In this document: positions 26,969 to 35,303 of the stretch, in pieces
How positions within the stretch are numbered: position 1 is the stretch's first letter
Layout: each line of letters starts with the position of its first letter
From: Deltaproteobacteria bacterium
GTDB taxonomy: Bacteria > Myxococcota_A > Polyangia > HGW-17 > SLPX01
Assembly: GCA_021162935.1 (NCBI GenBank)
Contig: JAGGXR010000010.1
Location: 1 to 64,000, forward strand
Length of the DNA: 64,000 nt
Reading direction: 5' to 3'
Program-made: the position numbers and the translations under genes
Notes under the pieces: model-generated
Told to the model about the DNA's origin: nothing
The model's input: the letters and a program-made list of their open reading frames with translations, nothing else
The model's database searches: none

Positions 26969-28891
26969 CTAGAGATCCAGGATGAGGCAAAGTACCACGG
27001 GGGCCCGGCTGAAGTGTTTTCGGAAGTACCGTCGTAGTTCGGTCCTGACCGTGTCGGACACCTCGTCCGGTTCAGCCATGGCTCCGTGTGGGAGCCTTGC
27101 GATGGCGGATTCGATTTCCCGTCTGGCACCCTCCATGATGTCGATGCGGTTCTGTTCCGATGAGATGAGTCCCCTACTGAGCAGTTCCGGTGGGCGTGCC
27201 AGGGTTTTGCTCGTCGGGTCCAGGAGTAGGACGGCCACGACCATGCCTGTGTGAGCCAGGGCGCGACGATCGCGTAACACGGGCAGCCCCACCTCTCCCA
27301 GTTCCTTGCCTTCCACGAGCACTTGGCCCGATGGAACCTGTCCGATTTTTTTGAGAGCTGCACCCGAGAGTTCGAATAAGGCGCCGTTGCGCGGAATGGG
27401 TGCGGCCTCGACTCCGCATTGGCCGGCGATTTCCGCGTGAGCGAGCTGCATTCGATACCTTCCGTGCACGGGCAGCACGAATCGTGGTCGCAGAAGGCCC
27501 AACATGTCGATGAGGTCCTGCCTGCTCCCATGGCCGGATGCATGAACGGATCGCGTTGCGCGTTGATCCTCCACGTCGGCGCCGAGACGACAGAGTCGGT
27601 CGACCATCCTGTCCACCTGACGGTTTCTTCCTGGGATGATTCGTGACGAAAAAATGACCGTGTCGCCCGGTTCGATGCGCAAGGTCGAGTGGTTCTGGAC
27701 GGCCAGCCGACTCAATGATGACCGTGGTTCCGCCTGGGATCCGGTGACGAGGACGACGGAGTGACGTCTCGGGATTTTATTGACGTCTTCAATGTCGGAA
27801 AGAGCAAGATGGTGCGGCAGGTCCAGGAGGCCGAGGTCCCGTGCGATCCGCGCCGTTGTTTGCAACGACCTTCCATCGAAGGCGACCTGTCGGTCGAATC
27901 GCTTGGCGAGTTCACAGATCGTGGCGATCCGGGCCACGTTGGTGGAAAAGAGCGAGACGAAGATCCGTCCCGGTGAACTGACGAAGATTTCTTCAAGGCC
28001 TTCAAGAACGGTTTCTTCAGAGGCGGTCGTTCCAGGCACTAACGCATTCGTGCTGTCGGCGACCAGAACGTCGACGCCGAGGTTCCCCATCTGTTCGAGG
28101 CTCTTTCGGTCCGTGTCCTGGTCACAAGCGCTGCCCGTACCAGTCATCTTGAAGTCGCCGGAAAACACGATGCGGCCGGCCGGGCTGTCCACGGACAGGG
28201 CGTAACTTTGTGGAATCGAGTGGGCCACTGCCAGCGCGTCAACGACGAGGTTGTCTCCGATTGGGATAGTGTCACCATGTTTGAGTTGACGCAGGTCGAC
28301 ATCGTGTAGGCCGTACTCGGCGAATTTGTCATTGAGCAGAGCCAGGGTGAACGGACTGCCATAGACCGGGGCCGGTGCGATTTCGAGGGCAAACGGCATG
28401 GCTCCGATGTGGTCTTCGTGTCCGTGCGTCAGAAAATAGCCGCGAACCCGTTCCTTGTTCTGTTCGAGGTACGTCAGATCCGGCAGGACCCAGTCGATGC
28501 CCGGCATCTCGTCGTTGGGGAACATGGCGCCGCAATCCACCACGATCATGTCCTCGCCGGATTCCACGCAGGTCATGTTCAGGCCGAATTGGCCGCAGCC
28601 TCCCAGAAAAGCGAGCCTCGTGGATGCTTTGATCGAGTGCTCCATGGACGGTTGGGATCGAGAGGCTCGGCGATGATCCCCAGGGATCCCCAATGACGCT
28701 TTTTCGGGGGACGGATTGTCCGTGTTCGCTCTCTCGTTGTTCGTGCCGGTTCCTTCTTTTCGTACCGCTGCACTGATGTGCGCCGTGGGGCGGGCGATAT
28801 CCTCTTCCTGCCGTTTCTGTGTCTTGTGCTGTTTGGTTCGGCGACCTTGAGATGAATGTGTTTTGGTTGGCCGTTTCGATTTTGTGCTCAT
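26969..28891 (-). CDS. rnj: Ribonuclease J
   Basis: A 640-aa metallo-beta-lactamase/beta-CASP RNase, an exo- and endonuclease in mRNA decay and rRNA processing. The metal site THGHEDHIGA lies near residues 153-162, followed by VFSGDFKMTGTG and, in the beta-CASP part, FVSLFSTNVARI and ASGHGSRQDL. RFVLPVHGRYRMQLAHAEI is the third RNase J hallmark. An unusual basic, low-complexity tail of about 82 residues precedes the catalytic domain. I keep it because AGGGG lies before ATG 28891, whereas the internal ATG 28645 has no ribosome site. Similar N-terminal tails occur in actinobacterial RNase J. The start overlaps the stop of the upstream lipoprotein gene as ATGA. Confidence 0.94.
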   Translation of the reverse strand: MSTKSKRPTKTHSSQGRRTKQHKTQKRQEEDIARPTAHISAAVRKEGTGTNNERANTDNPSPEKASLGIPGDHRRASRSQPSMEHSIKASTRLAFLGGCGQFGLNMTCVESGEDMIVVDCGAMFPNDEMPGIDWVLPDLTYLEQNKERVRGYFLTHGHEDHIGAMPFALEIAPAPVYGSPFTLALLNDKFAEYGLHDVDLRQLKHGDTIPIGDNLVVDALAVAHSIPQSYALSVDSPAGRIVFSGDFKMTGTGSACDQDTDRKSLEQMGNLGVDVLVADSTNALVPGTTASEETVLEGLEEIFVSSPGRIFVSLFSTNVARIATICELAKRFDRQVAFDGRSLQTTARIARDLGLLDLPHHLALSDIEDVNKIPRRHSVVLVTGSQAEPRSSLSRLAVQNHSTLRIEPGDTVIFSSRIIPGRNRQVDRMVDRLCRLGADVEDQRATRSVHASGHGSRQDLIDMLGLLRPRFVLPVHGRYRMQLAHAEIAGQCGVEAAPIPRNGALFELSGAALKKIGQVPSGQVLVEGKELGEVGLPVLRDRRALAHTGMVVAVLLLDPTSKTLARPPELLSRGLISSEQNRIDIMEGARREIESAIARLPHGAMAEPDEVSDTVRTELRRYFRKHFSRAPVVLCLILDL

Positions 28892-29160
28892 GCTTGCCCC
28901 TGGATCACGGTTGTTTCCAAGTCATTCCCATCTGCTCCTGCTCCGTCGTTTGTCCCTGCTTCGTTGTTCGTCGTCCAGGATGCATCTGGGCGGTTGACAC
29001 CTCCAATGGTTCCTCCACAGCCGAAAACGCCCGTCAGGAGTCCCAGCCACGACAGGGAACAGACGAGTCCAATCCGCCTCAATCGCGTTCGGTTGCTCAG
29101 CGTCCGTGGATGCACTGCTATCATGGCGATGTCGTCAGATGTATAGAAATGATGATCCAT
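28888..29160 (-). CDS. Small lipoprotein translationally coupled to RNase J
   Basis: 90 aa starting at ATG 29160 after AGGAAG. A long polar n-region (about 28 residues, ending RTRLRR) precedes a hydrophobic segment IGLVCSLSWLGLLTGVFGC and a probable lipid-modified Cys, then a short Gly/Asn/Asp-rich mature tail with no recognisable domain. Real coding is supported by the ribosome site and the ATGA overlap with rnj (28888-28891). The pairing of a lipoprotein with RNase J is unexpected; it may only provide translational coupling. Confidence 0.6.
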   Translation of the reverse strand: MDHHFYTSDDIAMIAVHPRTLSNRTRLRRIGLVCSLSWLGLLTGVFGCGGTIGGVNRPDASWTTNNEAGTNDGAGADGNDLETTVIQGQA

Positions 29161-29360
29161 TCTGGCTTCCTGCCTCGATCCCGATCCGTTTCGACATGGC
29201 GCTTCCTCATTGATATCACAATCGGGCCTGATGATCAGACTCAATCAATGTTGCTCCTTGTTGAGGAATTGTCTAAGGTGGGCGCATTCATTTGGCATGC
29301 GATGGTTGACGGCTCCGTACATGGATCCGTTGTGGACGTCGAAAAGGAGGAGAGGTTGTG

Positions 29361-30428
29361 ATGATGCATGTTGTGGCAATGGCGTCGGGTAGCATTCTTG
29401 GGGCTGGAATTTTGGTTCTCGGACTGGTCGTGGCCGGGTTGGCCCTGCGATGGATGATGCGCGCAGAGGGAATGGGCAAGAAGGTGACGGCGCTCGTGAC
29501 GGCAATCGTCGGCCTCGGACTCGTGGGCGGCGGCGGTTGGTATGGTTTGGTTGGCTACAAAATGAGCAAGGTGGAGAACGCGAAGCACCGGGAGGCGGGC
29601 CAGGATGTCAAGACGCTGATTGGTCAGTTCGGACACCTGCTCACGACCTGTCGTGATCAGGTGTTTCCCAACATGCCCTACAAGCCTTCTGAACAGGCGA
29701 AGGAGGACAAGTACGTGACGGCCATCAAGGTGATGCAGGGCGAACTGCTCAACTGCTACACGGGGTCCAAGGGCGTGGGAGAGGAAAAGGGCGCCGAACT
29801 GGATCAGATCAAGTGGCTCGTGGCGGACAAGACTTGCGCCGGATTCGCCGATCGGCTTATCAAGAAGAGGACGTTTTGTCCCCAGATGATCGAGTCGTTG
29901 ATTGGAAAGGCTCACTTTATCGATCCGTTGGCTGCCGCCGAAGGCCAGGGCGATACGGACAAGAAGGACGATCCGGCGAAGGTCGCTGCCGGTATCACGA
30001 AGTTGGTGGCGAGGATCAACCAGTGCCACAAGGACGTGCTTTCGGTTTACGTTGCGCCCAAGGATAAGCCCGAACAAGCGGCTGTCGATGCGGCGGTTGC
30101 GGCGACGGGGGCTGCGCTCAAAGCCTGTGCGGCAGGAAAGGGCGGCGAGGAACTGGGGCTCAAGGACATCGATGCCCTGCTCAAAGTTACGGACTGCAAG
30201 CAGTTTGCAAAGGCCTACCGGGAGATGTCGGTTTGTTCGCCGGCCCTGGAGGCTCCCATGAAGGCCGGATGGGCCTTTGCGCAGCAAGGAAGCGAGAGCG
30301 GCGCAGGCAAGGACGAAACGAAAGCGCCTGTTGCCGGCCGTGCTGGGGGCATGACAGCGCCCAGGGTTGGCGCGCGACCGGTGGCTCAGCCCCGCAAGGA
30401 TCGAGCAGCCGTGCCCAGACCTCGATAG
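29361..30428 (+). CDS. Membrane-anchored protein with two copies of a Cys-patterned module
   Basis: 355 aa. The start is ATG 29361 after AAGGAGGAG. Two N-terminal membrane helices (about 8-30 and 43-66) are followed by a periplasmic part holding two similar modules: module 1 has C near 92, then LLNCYTGSKG and DKTCAGFADRL...FC; module 2 has RINQCHKD, LKACAAGKG, IDALLKVTDCKQFAKAY and MSVC. Both show Cys-(35-50)-Cys-x-x-GKG-acidic/ID-x-(D)C-x-x-FA-(9-10)-Cys. The C-terminus is Pro/Arg/Ala-rich. I do not recognise the family. The gene at 30508 carries a third copy and lies 79 bp downstream, so the two are related and probably cotranscribed. Confidence 0.85.
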   Translation: MMHVVAMASGSILGAGILVLGLVVAGLALRWMMRAEGMGKKVTALVTAIVGLGLVGGGGWYGLVGYKMSKVENAKHREAGQDVKTLIGQFGHLLTTCRDQVFPNMPYKPSEQAKEDKYVTAIKVMQGELLNCYTGSKGVGEEKGAELDQIKWLVADKTCAGFADRLIKKRTFCPQMIESLIGKAHFIDPLAAAEGQGDTDKKDDPAKVAAGITKLVARINQCHKDVLSVYVAPKDKPEQAAVDAAVAATGAALKACAAGKGGEELGLKDIDALLKVTDCKQFAKAYREMSVCSPALEAPMKAGWAFAQQGSESGAGKDETKAPVAGRAGGMTAPRVGARPVAQPRKDRAAVPRPR

Positions 30429-30507
30429 GGCCGTGCCTGTTTCAATGGCAAAAATGGACGAATCGATTAGGAAGATGAATCGTTTAGGAACGAGAGGAGA
30501 AGGACTC

Positions 30508-31131
30508 ATGAAGCGTTGTGGCTTGGCGATAGCGGTGGTGTTTGTGGTTGCGTGGTCTGTTGGCGGCTGCTACGGAAAGGACAACGGACCGAAGCATCCT
30601 CGGGCGTCGGGGCAGTTCGATACGACCGTGTCGAAGTTTCTCGTCCGGATGAAGCAGTGCATGCCTCAGGCGGTTCAGACGAATATGCATCGCCCGATGA
30701 CTGCGGCCGAATTAGCGAACAAGCAGCTGACGGGCAAGGCTCTTTCAAATTTCAAGATCGAACTCAGTCAGTGCCTGACTGGAAAGGGATACGGCAACGA
30801 GATCCAACTCGAAGGCGCCAAGGTGGATGCCTGGTTGGCGGCCCCGGATTGTGCGGGATTTGCCAAGGCGTTGTTCGATACGCCTGAGTGCAGCGCCTTG
30901 CAGATGGTGTTCGAAGACAGCGGTTTTTCCGAACAGACGACCGGTCCGGCCGCGATTCCTGCTGCAGGGACGGGTGCGGCTGCAAAGCCCGCCGCAGCTC
31001 GTCCGGCCGGTGCTGCGCCTGCAGGCGTCGAGTCACGTCCTGCTGCTGCACCGGGGACCGCTGCTCCTGGGACCTCGCCGGCAGCGGGTCGGCCGGCCGG
31101 TGGGTCTGGCCATACGCCCAAAGGGGAATGA
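30508..31131 (+). CDS. Lipoprotein with one copy of the same Cys-patterned module
   Basis: 207 aa. ATG 30508 follows GAGGAGAAGG. The signal peptide CGLAIAVVFVVAWSVGGC ends in a lipobox (VGGC). The module runs from about residue 45 to 132: RMKQCMPQ, LSQCLTGKGYG, KVDAWLAAPDCAGFAKALF and TPEC, the same spacing of four cysteines as in the neighbour. A long Ala/Pro/Gly-rich tail (about 145-207) follows, typical of periplasm-spanning or surface linkers. Function unknown. It is probably a partner of the preceding membrane protein, arising by duplication. The codons of the tail are highly GC-rich. Confidence 0.87.
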   Translation: MKRCGLAIAVVFVVAWSVGGCYGKDNGPKHPRASGQFDTTVSKFLVRMKQCMPQAVQTNMHRPMTAAELANKQLTGKALSNFKIELSQCLTGKGYGNEIQLEGAKVDAWLAAPDCAGFAKALFDTPECSALQMVFEDSGFSEQTTGPAAIPAAGTGAAAKPAAARPAGAAPAGVESRPAAAPGTAAPGTSPAAGRPAGGSGHTPKGE

Positions 31132-31223
31132 CTCTGAAGGGTTCGAGTGTCGGTGGGAATCCTGGTCGAGATGTACGGACTCCTACGAAAGGAGACGGAG
31201 ACGTCAGATCCGTCGGTCGTTCC

Positions 31224-32330
31224 ATGGTCGGGCCTATGCTGATTTGGCCTGGAAAGGATCGGAGCGATCCGGCGTTGGTGCAGCCCGTTTCGTTTGAAAC
31301 GATGCGTTCCTTTGAAACGATGCGTTCCATCGATGGAAAGGGGGAGACTCGTGAGAAATTTGGGCCGGGGGCTCAGCGTGTTTCCGGCAGGCTTCTGCTT
31401 GGAGACAACCTTACTATCTTGGCATCCCTGAAGGCCGAGTTGGAGGGGCGGATCGACCTGTTGTACGTGGATCCGCCCTATGGTACCGGGAAGAAGAAGC
31501 ATGGCATGGTTCGAGGAACGGCGACCACGGGGCGCCAGGGATCAGACGATGAGGCATCAGCGGTGGCATATGAGGATCCACCTGCAGACGATCCTCGCTA
31601 CTTGGACAGACTTTGGACGTTTTTCCGACTCGTGGCGCCTCTGCTCAGCGACCGGGGCCAGGTGTTCGTGCATCTGGACCAACGGGCATCTGCGTTGGTC
31701 CGGTTGATTCTGGACGAGGTGTTCGGCCGCCGTTCGTTCCTGAACGAGATCATCTGGCATTATTCGAGTGGCGGACGGGCGACCAAGTTCTATGCGCGGA
31801 AATCGGATTCCATTCTGTGGTATGCACCACGGAGCGGGTATCGGTTCTATCCGGAACGTTTGGCTCGACCAAGGAATCGCTGTTGGAAATGTGGATCCAT
31901 CGTCGAGGATCGAAACCACATGAAACGGCATCGAGACGACGACGGCCGCGTCTACCGGAGCATCCGCAGTGGCGGTAAGACGTATCGATACTACGACGAC
32001 GACCCGGTGGCTCCATCGAACGTATGGCTGGATATCGGTCACATCCAGCAAAGGGATCCGGAGCGTATGGGCTATCCGACGCAGAAGCCTGAAGCTTTGC
32101 TCGAACGGATTCTGCTCGGCCATTCGGACGAGGACGATCTGGTAGCGGACTTTTTCTGCGGCAGTGGAACGACCTTGGCGGTGGCGCATCGACTGGGACG
32201 CTCCTGGATTGGCTGCGATGCGTCTCGGGATGCGGTGGAGGTTTCGGCTGCTCGTCTCGAAGTGCAGATCGGTCGGTTCGGCGGAGCCATGGTCGTGGAA
32301 CGGACCGTGCCGTCACAGGGCCGGAAGTGA
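31224..32330 (+). CDS. Solitary DNA (N6-adenine or N4-cytosine) methyltransferase
   Basis: About 368 aa from ATG 31224 (ATG 31236, 31302 or 31320 are alternatives; none has a good ribosome site). It is a beta-class methyltransferase of the N6_N4_Mtase family: catalytic DPPYGTG in DLLYVDPPYGTGKKK precedes the SAM motif ADFFCGSGTTLAVA near the C-terminus, with GYPTQKPEALLERI between. The target-recognition part contains CWKCG...NHMKRH (C-x2-C-x8-H-x3-H), which could bind zinc. No restriction enzyme gene is adjacent, so it may be an orphan methylase with a regulatory role. Its stop overlaps a GTG at 32327, but that is probably not the start of the next gene. Confidence 0.9.
   Translation: MVGPMLIWPGKDRSDPALVQPVSFETMRSFETMRSIDGKGETREKFGPGAQRVSGRLLLGDNLTILASLKAELEGRIDLLYVDPPYGTGKKKHGMVRGTATTGRQGSDDEASAVAYEDPPADDPRYLDRLWTFFRLVAPLLSDRGQVFVHLDQRASALVRLILDEVFGRRSFLNEIIWHYSSGGRATKFYARKSDSILWYAPRSGYRFYPERLARPRNRCWKCGSIVEDRNHMKRHRDDDGRVYRSIRSGGKTYRYYDDDPVAPSNVWLDIGHIQQRDPERMGYPTQKPEALLERILLGHSDEDDLVADFFCGSGTTLAVAHRLGRSWIGCDASRDAVEVSAARLEVQIGRFGGAMVVERTVPSQGRK
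31293..31328 (+). repeat. Tandem 18-bp duplication near the methyltransferase start
   Basis: TTTGAAACGATGCGTTCC occurs twice back to back (31293-31310 and 31311-31328) without a mismatch, adding the hexapeptide FETMRS and a second ATG in the same frame. A recent slippage event is likely. Confidence 0.9.
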
Positions 32331-32431
32331 ACAGGAACGTGATGAGGAACGTAGAGATTGATATGACGACGAATCCAGTGATGGAGAGGCCGGACGTCGT
32401 ACGACGGCGTGGATCGAGCACGGAGAAGACG

Positions 32432-34420
32432 ATGCGTCCGAACGTGAAGCGAGGATCGATGGGCCGTTTCGGTCGAGGCAGGCCCCTAGCCCTCACCGTG
32501 ATCGGTTCCTGCTTGTTGTACTGTGCCTCATGCGGAACGGCAGGGGCCTCTCCCGGCGGAACGGGGCGACATGCGATGTCCCCGCAGCTTGGCAGTCCGA
32601 CTCTGCAACCGGTCCGGGTGATTGCTCAGGCGGGCGGGCCGTCGGCATCGCCAGCGTTGGCGCGTCCAGCAGCTTTGGTCGAAGCCCTTCGTGTGGCGTC
32701 ACAGTTGGAGGCGGCCCATCGCTACTTCGAGGCCGCTTCAGCGTTCGTCAAGGCCGCCTGGCTCTCTGTTCCCACGAATCGAACGGGGTCGTTCATTCGT
32801 GCGGCAGGGCTCTTCGAACGGGCGGGGCGCGTGGACATGGCGGTCAAGTGCTTGGGGGAGGCAGCCAGGTTCGGCGGCGCGTACGTCCGCGTGTATGCAG
32901 TGTCGCGGATGGACCGTTTGGCGATCCAGTTGGTGGGGAGACGATCGGTCTTGTGGCTCCTGCGAGGGGCCGGTCCGAAGTCGGTGCTCGCGGGCGTCAT
33001 GGCGCCTTTGAACGCGGATTACTGGCGCGTCCATGGGAATCCGCAGCGGGCGGCGTCGATCCTGAAACAGTACGCATCGGCCATGCGCGTCGTGGCCTCT
33101 TTGAGGCGCCAGGGATCGATCGGATTGTCACGCCGTCTGGGTTGCCTCGTGTCCCTGAAGGGATGGTACCGTCGCGTGTCTCAGTCGGTCCTGCGCGGCG
33201 CGCTGCTCGCCTTAGATCTGTATGCTCGTCGCAGGGTGTGGGCCGGGACGAAACCTTGGCATCTCTATGTGTCCGACCTGGCCACCAAGGGGGCGCTTGC
33301 GGTGGACATGGCCCGCTTCGATGGTAGGGTGACCGCGCTGATCGGGCCTGTGGACCCCAAAATGGCCAAGTTGGCGGCGGCTCGGGCTCATGCGCTCGGC
33401 GTGCCCATGATGGCGGTCAGTCCGTCTGATTCCGTGGCCACGATGGGGCCCAGGATTTTTGATTACCTGCCGGCTCCGCAGCAGCGGACTCGGGAGTTGG
33501 CCGTTCGACTCGCCAAGGCGTTGGGAGTGGTGCCGGTGGCTCACAAGGCGAGCGGCGTCGTTGGTGACGCCACATCGGGCCGTGGTGCTGCTGGTTCGGG
33601 CGGATCATCTGTGACTGGTTCCGTCGGTCGGCATGGGCGGCGCAGCGGTCATGGTACAAGGCGTCGTCGGCTCGTGGCGGTGATCGTGCCGAAAACGAAG
33701 TCGGCAGCGGCCATGGCCGCGACGGTGGTCTCGACCTTCGGCCAAGACGCGGTTCTGATGCTCCAGTATGAGCGTCGGCAGACGACCTTCAGCGATCTGA
33801 TTTCCAAGATGAAGAGGGCGCACGTCAAGGGGGTCGTGGCAGCGGTTCCAGCCTCGATCCTGGAACTCCTGGTGACCCAGATGGCGGCAGCGGGCCTGTG
33901 GGCGGGCCGTCCTCCCTGGTATCAGCCGCTCGGTCGGCGGGTGCGCCGGCACGGACGGCGTGGGAGGCGGCGTCGGAGACGACGTCGGGTGCATTGGGTG
34001 ACCATGGCGGCCACCGCTGATGGGCTCAACCCGACACGATTCGGTCGGATCAGACGATACCTCCAGGGGGCGCTCTTGTGTCCCGGGTTCTATCCATCGC
34101 CGATGGATCGGCGTTGGGGTGCGTTCGTGCGCGACTTTCAGCAGGCCTACGGATCCCTTCCCGACGCGGTCGCTGCATATGCATACGAAGCGGCGAGTCT
34201 GCTGCGTCTCGGGGTGGAATTGGGGCACGTGGAGGGAGGCGACCTGGCCGCCTGGCTGGTGCGAACCAAGCGAGGCGGCAGGCCCCTGTTCGATGCCAAT
34301 GGGCGGATCACTCGGTCATCGCAGATCTATCGAGTCACAGGGAGTCGGCTCGTTTCGCTTCGATTCAGCGTTTCTGCCCCGCGTCCAGAGGCAGCGGCTG
34401 GTGCTCGGGTGCATCGATGA
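32432..34420 (+). CDS. LppC/periplasmic-binding-type lipoprotein (Peripla_BP_6-like)
   Basis: About 662 aa from ATG 32432, which has GGAG 7 nt upstream and gives an n-region of normal length before LALTVIGSCLLYCASC; the GTG at 32327 would put 50 residues in front of the signal. A helical tetratricopeptide-like N-terminal part (about 70-220) precedes a type-I periplasmic-binding fold: LGCLVSLKGWYRRVSQSVLRG, VTALIGPVDPKMAK, VPMMAVSPSD, and LLCPGFYPSPMDRRWGAFVRDFQQAYGSLPDAVAAYAYEAA. This is the layout of LppC/LpoA, an activator of penicillin-binding proteins, and of branched-chain amino-acid receptors. Two Arg-rich insertions (for example around 33937-33996) interrupt the second lobe. The stop overlaps the rlmB start as ATGA. 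Confidence 0.8.
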   Translation: MRPNVKRGSMGRFGRGRPLALTVIGSCLLYCASCGTAGASPGGTGRHAMSPQLGSPTLQPVRVIAQAGGPSASPALARPAALVEALRVASQLEAAHRYFEAASAFVKAAWLSVPTNRTGSFIRAAGLFERAGRVDMAVKCLGEAARFGGAYVRVYAVSRMDRLAIQLVGRRSVLWLLRGAGPKSVLAGVMAPLNADYWRVHGNPQRAASILKQYASAMRVVASLRRQGSIGLSRRLGCLVSLKGWYRRVSQSVLRGALLALDLYARRRVWAGTKPWHLYVSDLATKGALAVDMARFDGRVTALIGPVDPKMAKLAAARAHALGVPMMAVSPSDSVATMGPRIFDYLPAPQQRTRELAVRLAKALGVVPVAHKASGVVGDATSGRGAAGSGGSSVTGSVGRHGRRSGHGTRRRRLVAVIVPKTKSAAAMAATVVSTFGQDAVLMLQYERRQTTFSDLISKMKRAHVKGVVAAVPASILELLVTQMAAAGLWAGRPPWYQPLGRRVRRHGRRGRRRRRRRRVHWVTMAATADGLNPTRFGRIRRYLQGALLCPGFYPSPMDRRWGAFVRDFQQAYGSLPDAVAAYAYEAASLLRLGVELGHVEGGDLAAWLVRTKRGGRPLFDANGRITRSSQIYRVTGSRLVSLRFSVSAPRPEAAAGARVHR

Positions 34421-35253
34421 GGGACGACAGGAAGAGGAGCCGATCGGCGACTGGCCATGAAGCAAGCGAGTTGGCTGGATCCGACGAAGAACGACCTCGA
34501 TCGGGACGTCTCGTCTATGGCGTCCATCCCGTTCTGTCCGCGGTTCGGGCGGGACAGAAGATTCGCAGGCTCTACGCGACGGCACAAGTGGCCCAGCGCA
34601 TCCGGGACGAACTCGGCCGATCGGTGGAGCCCATCGTGGTGGACCGTTCGGCGTTGGACGTCTGGACCGACCGGGCCAATCATCAAGGGGTCGTCGCCTT
34701 CACCGGCGCCTTTTCATATCTCGACCTGCCTGAGATCGAGGACCTCGTTACCGATCGGAACGAAGCGGGCAGGCCAGTCCTCCTGGTCGTGTTGGATCGA
34801 ATCGAAGATCCGAGGAATCTTGGGGCCATCCTGCGATCGGCTCATGAACTCGGAGCCGATGCGGTGATCCTGCCTCAGCGTCAGGCCGCAGCGGTGACTC
34901 CGGCGGCCATCAAGACCTCGGCCGGCGCCTGCGAATTCGTTCCCGTGGCTCGGGTGGTGAACCTTGCCAGGACGCTGGAAATTCTGTCCCGTCTTGGCGT
35001 TTCTGCCATTGGAGCCGCCGGGGAGCAGGGCCAGGCGCCCGAGGACGTGGACATGACTGGTTCGATTGCCCTGGTGCTCGGGTCCGAGGGGCGTGGTATC
35101 CGGGAGCACTTGCGGCATCGATGTATGGCTCAGGTGGCGATCCCCATGCAGGGCAACGTGGGATCGCTCAACGTGTCCGTGGCGGCCGGTATCCTGCTGG
35201 CCGAGGCGGCCAGGCAGCGTCGGGCGCATCATTTCAGTGATCCTGTCGGGTGA
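34417..35253 (+). CDS. rlmB: 23S rRNA 2'-O-methyltransferase RlmB/TrmH family
   Basis: 278 aa. After a 30-residue polar leader, the substrate-binding domain (VYGVHPVLSAVRAGQKIRRLY...) is followed by the SPOUT knot domain: DRIEDPRNLGAILRSAHELGADAVILP, AIKTSAGACEFVPVARV, and the motif 3 strand LVLGSEGRGI...IPMQGNVGSLNVSVAAGILLAEA. In E. coli RlmB methylates G2251 of 23S rRNA; some homologues modify tRNA G18, so RlmB versus TrmH specificity is inferred. The ATG overlaps the stop of the preceding gene (ATGA, 34417-34420). Confidence 0.92.
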   Translation: MRDDRKRSRSATGHEASELAGSDEERPRSGRLVYGVHPVLSAVRAGQKIRRLYATAQVAQRIRDELGRSVEPIVVDRSALDVWTDRANHQGVVAFTGAFSYLDLPEIEDLVTDRNEAGRPVLLVVLDRIEDPRNLGAILRSAHELGADAVILPQRQAAAVTPAAIKTSAGACEFVPVARVVNLARTLEILSRLGVSAIGAAGEQGQAPEDVDMTGSIALVLGSEGRGIREHLRHRCMAQVAIPMQGNVGSLNVSVAAGILLAEAARQRRAHHFSDPVG

Positions 35254-35303
35254 GTCGATCGGATGAGATCTGCGAGTTGAACCAGGAGAGGACGGAGGAC
35301 GAA

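Noticed and set aside
30888-31223. Upstream part of the open frame leading into the methyltransferase
   Set aside because: It overlaps the 3' half of the lipoprotein gene in another frame and is Arg/Cys-rich; methyltransferase similarity begins well after it.
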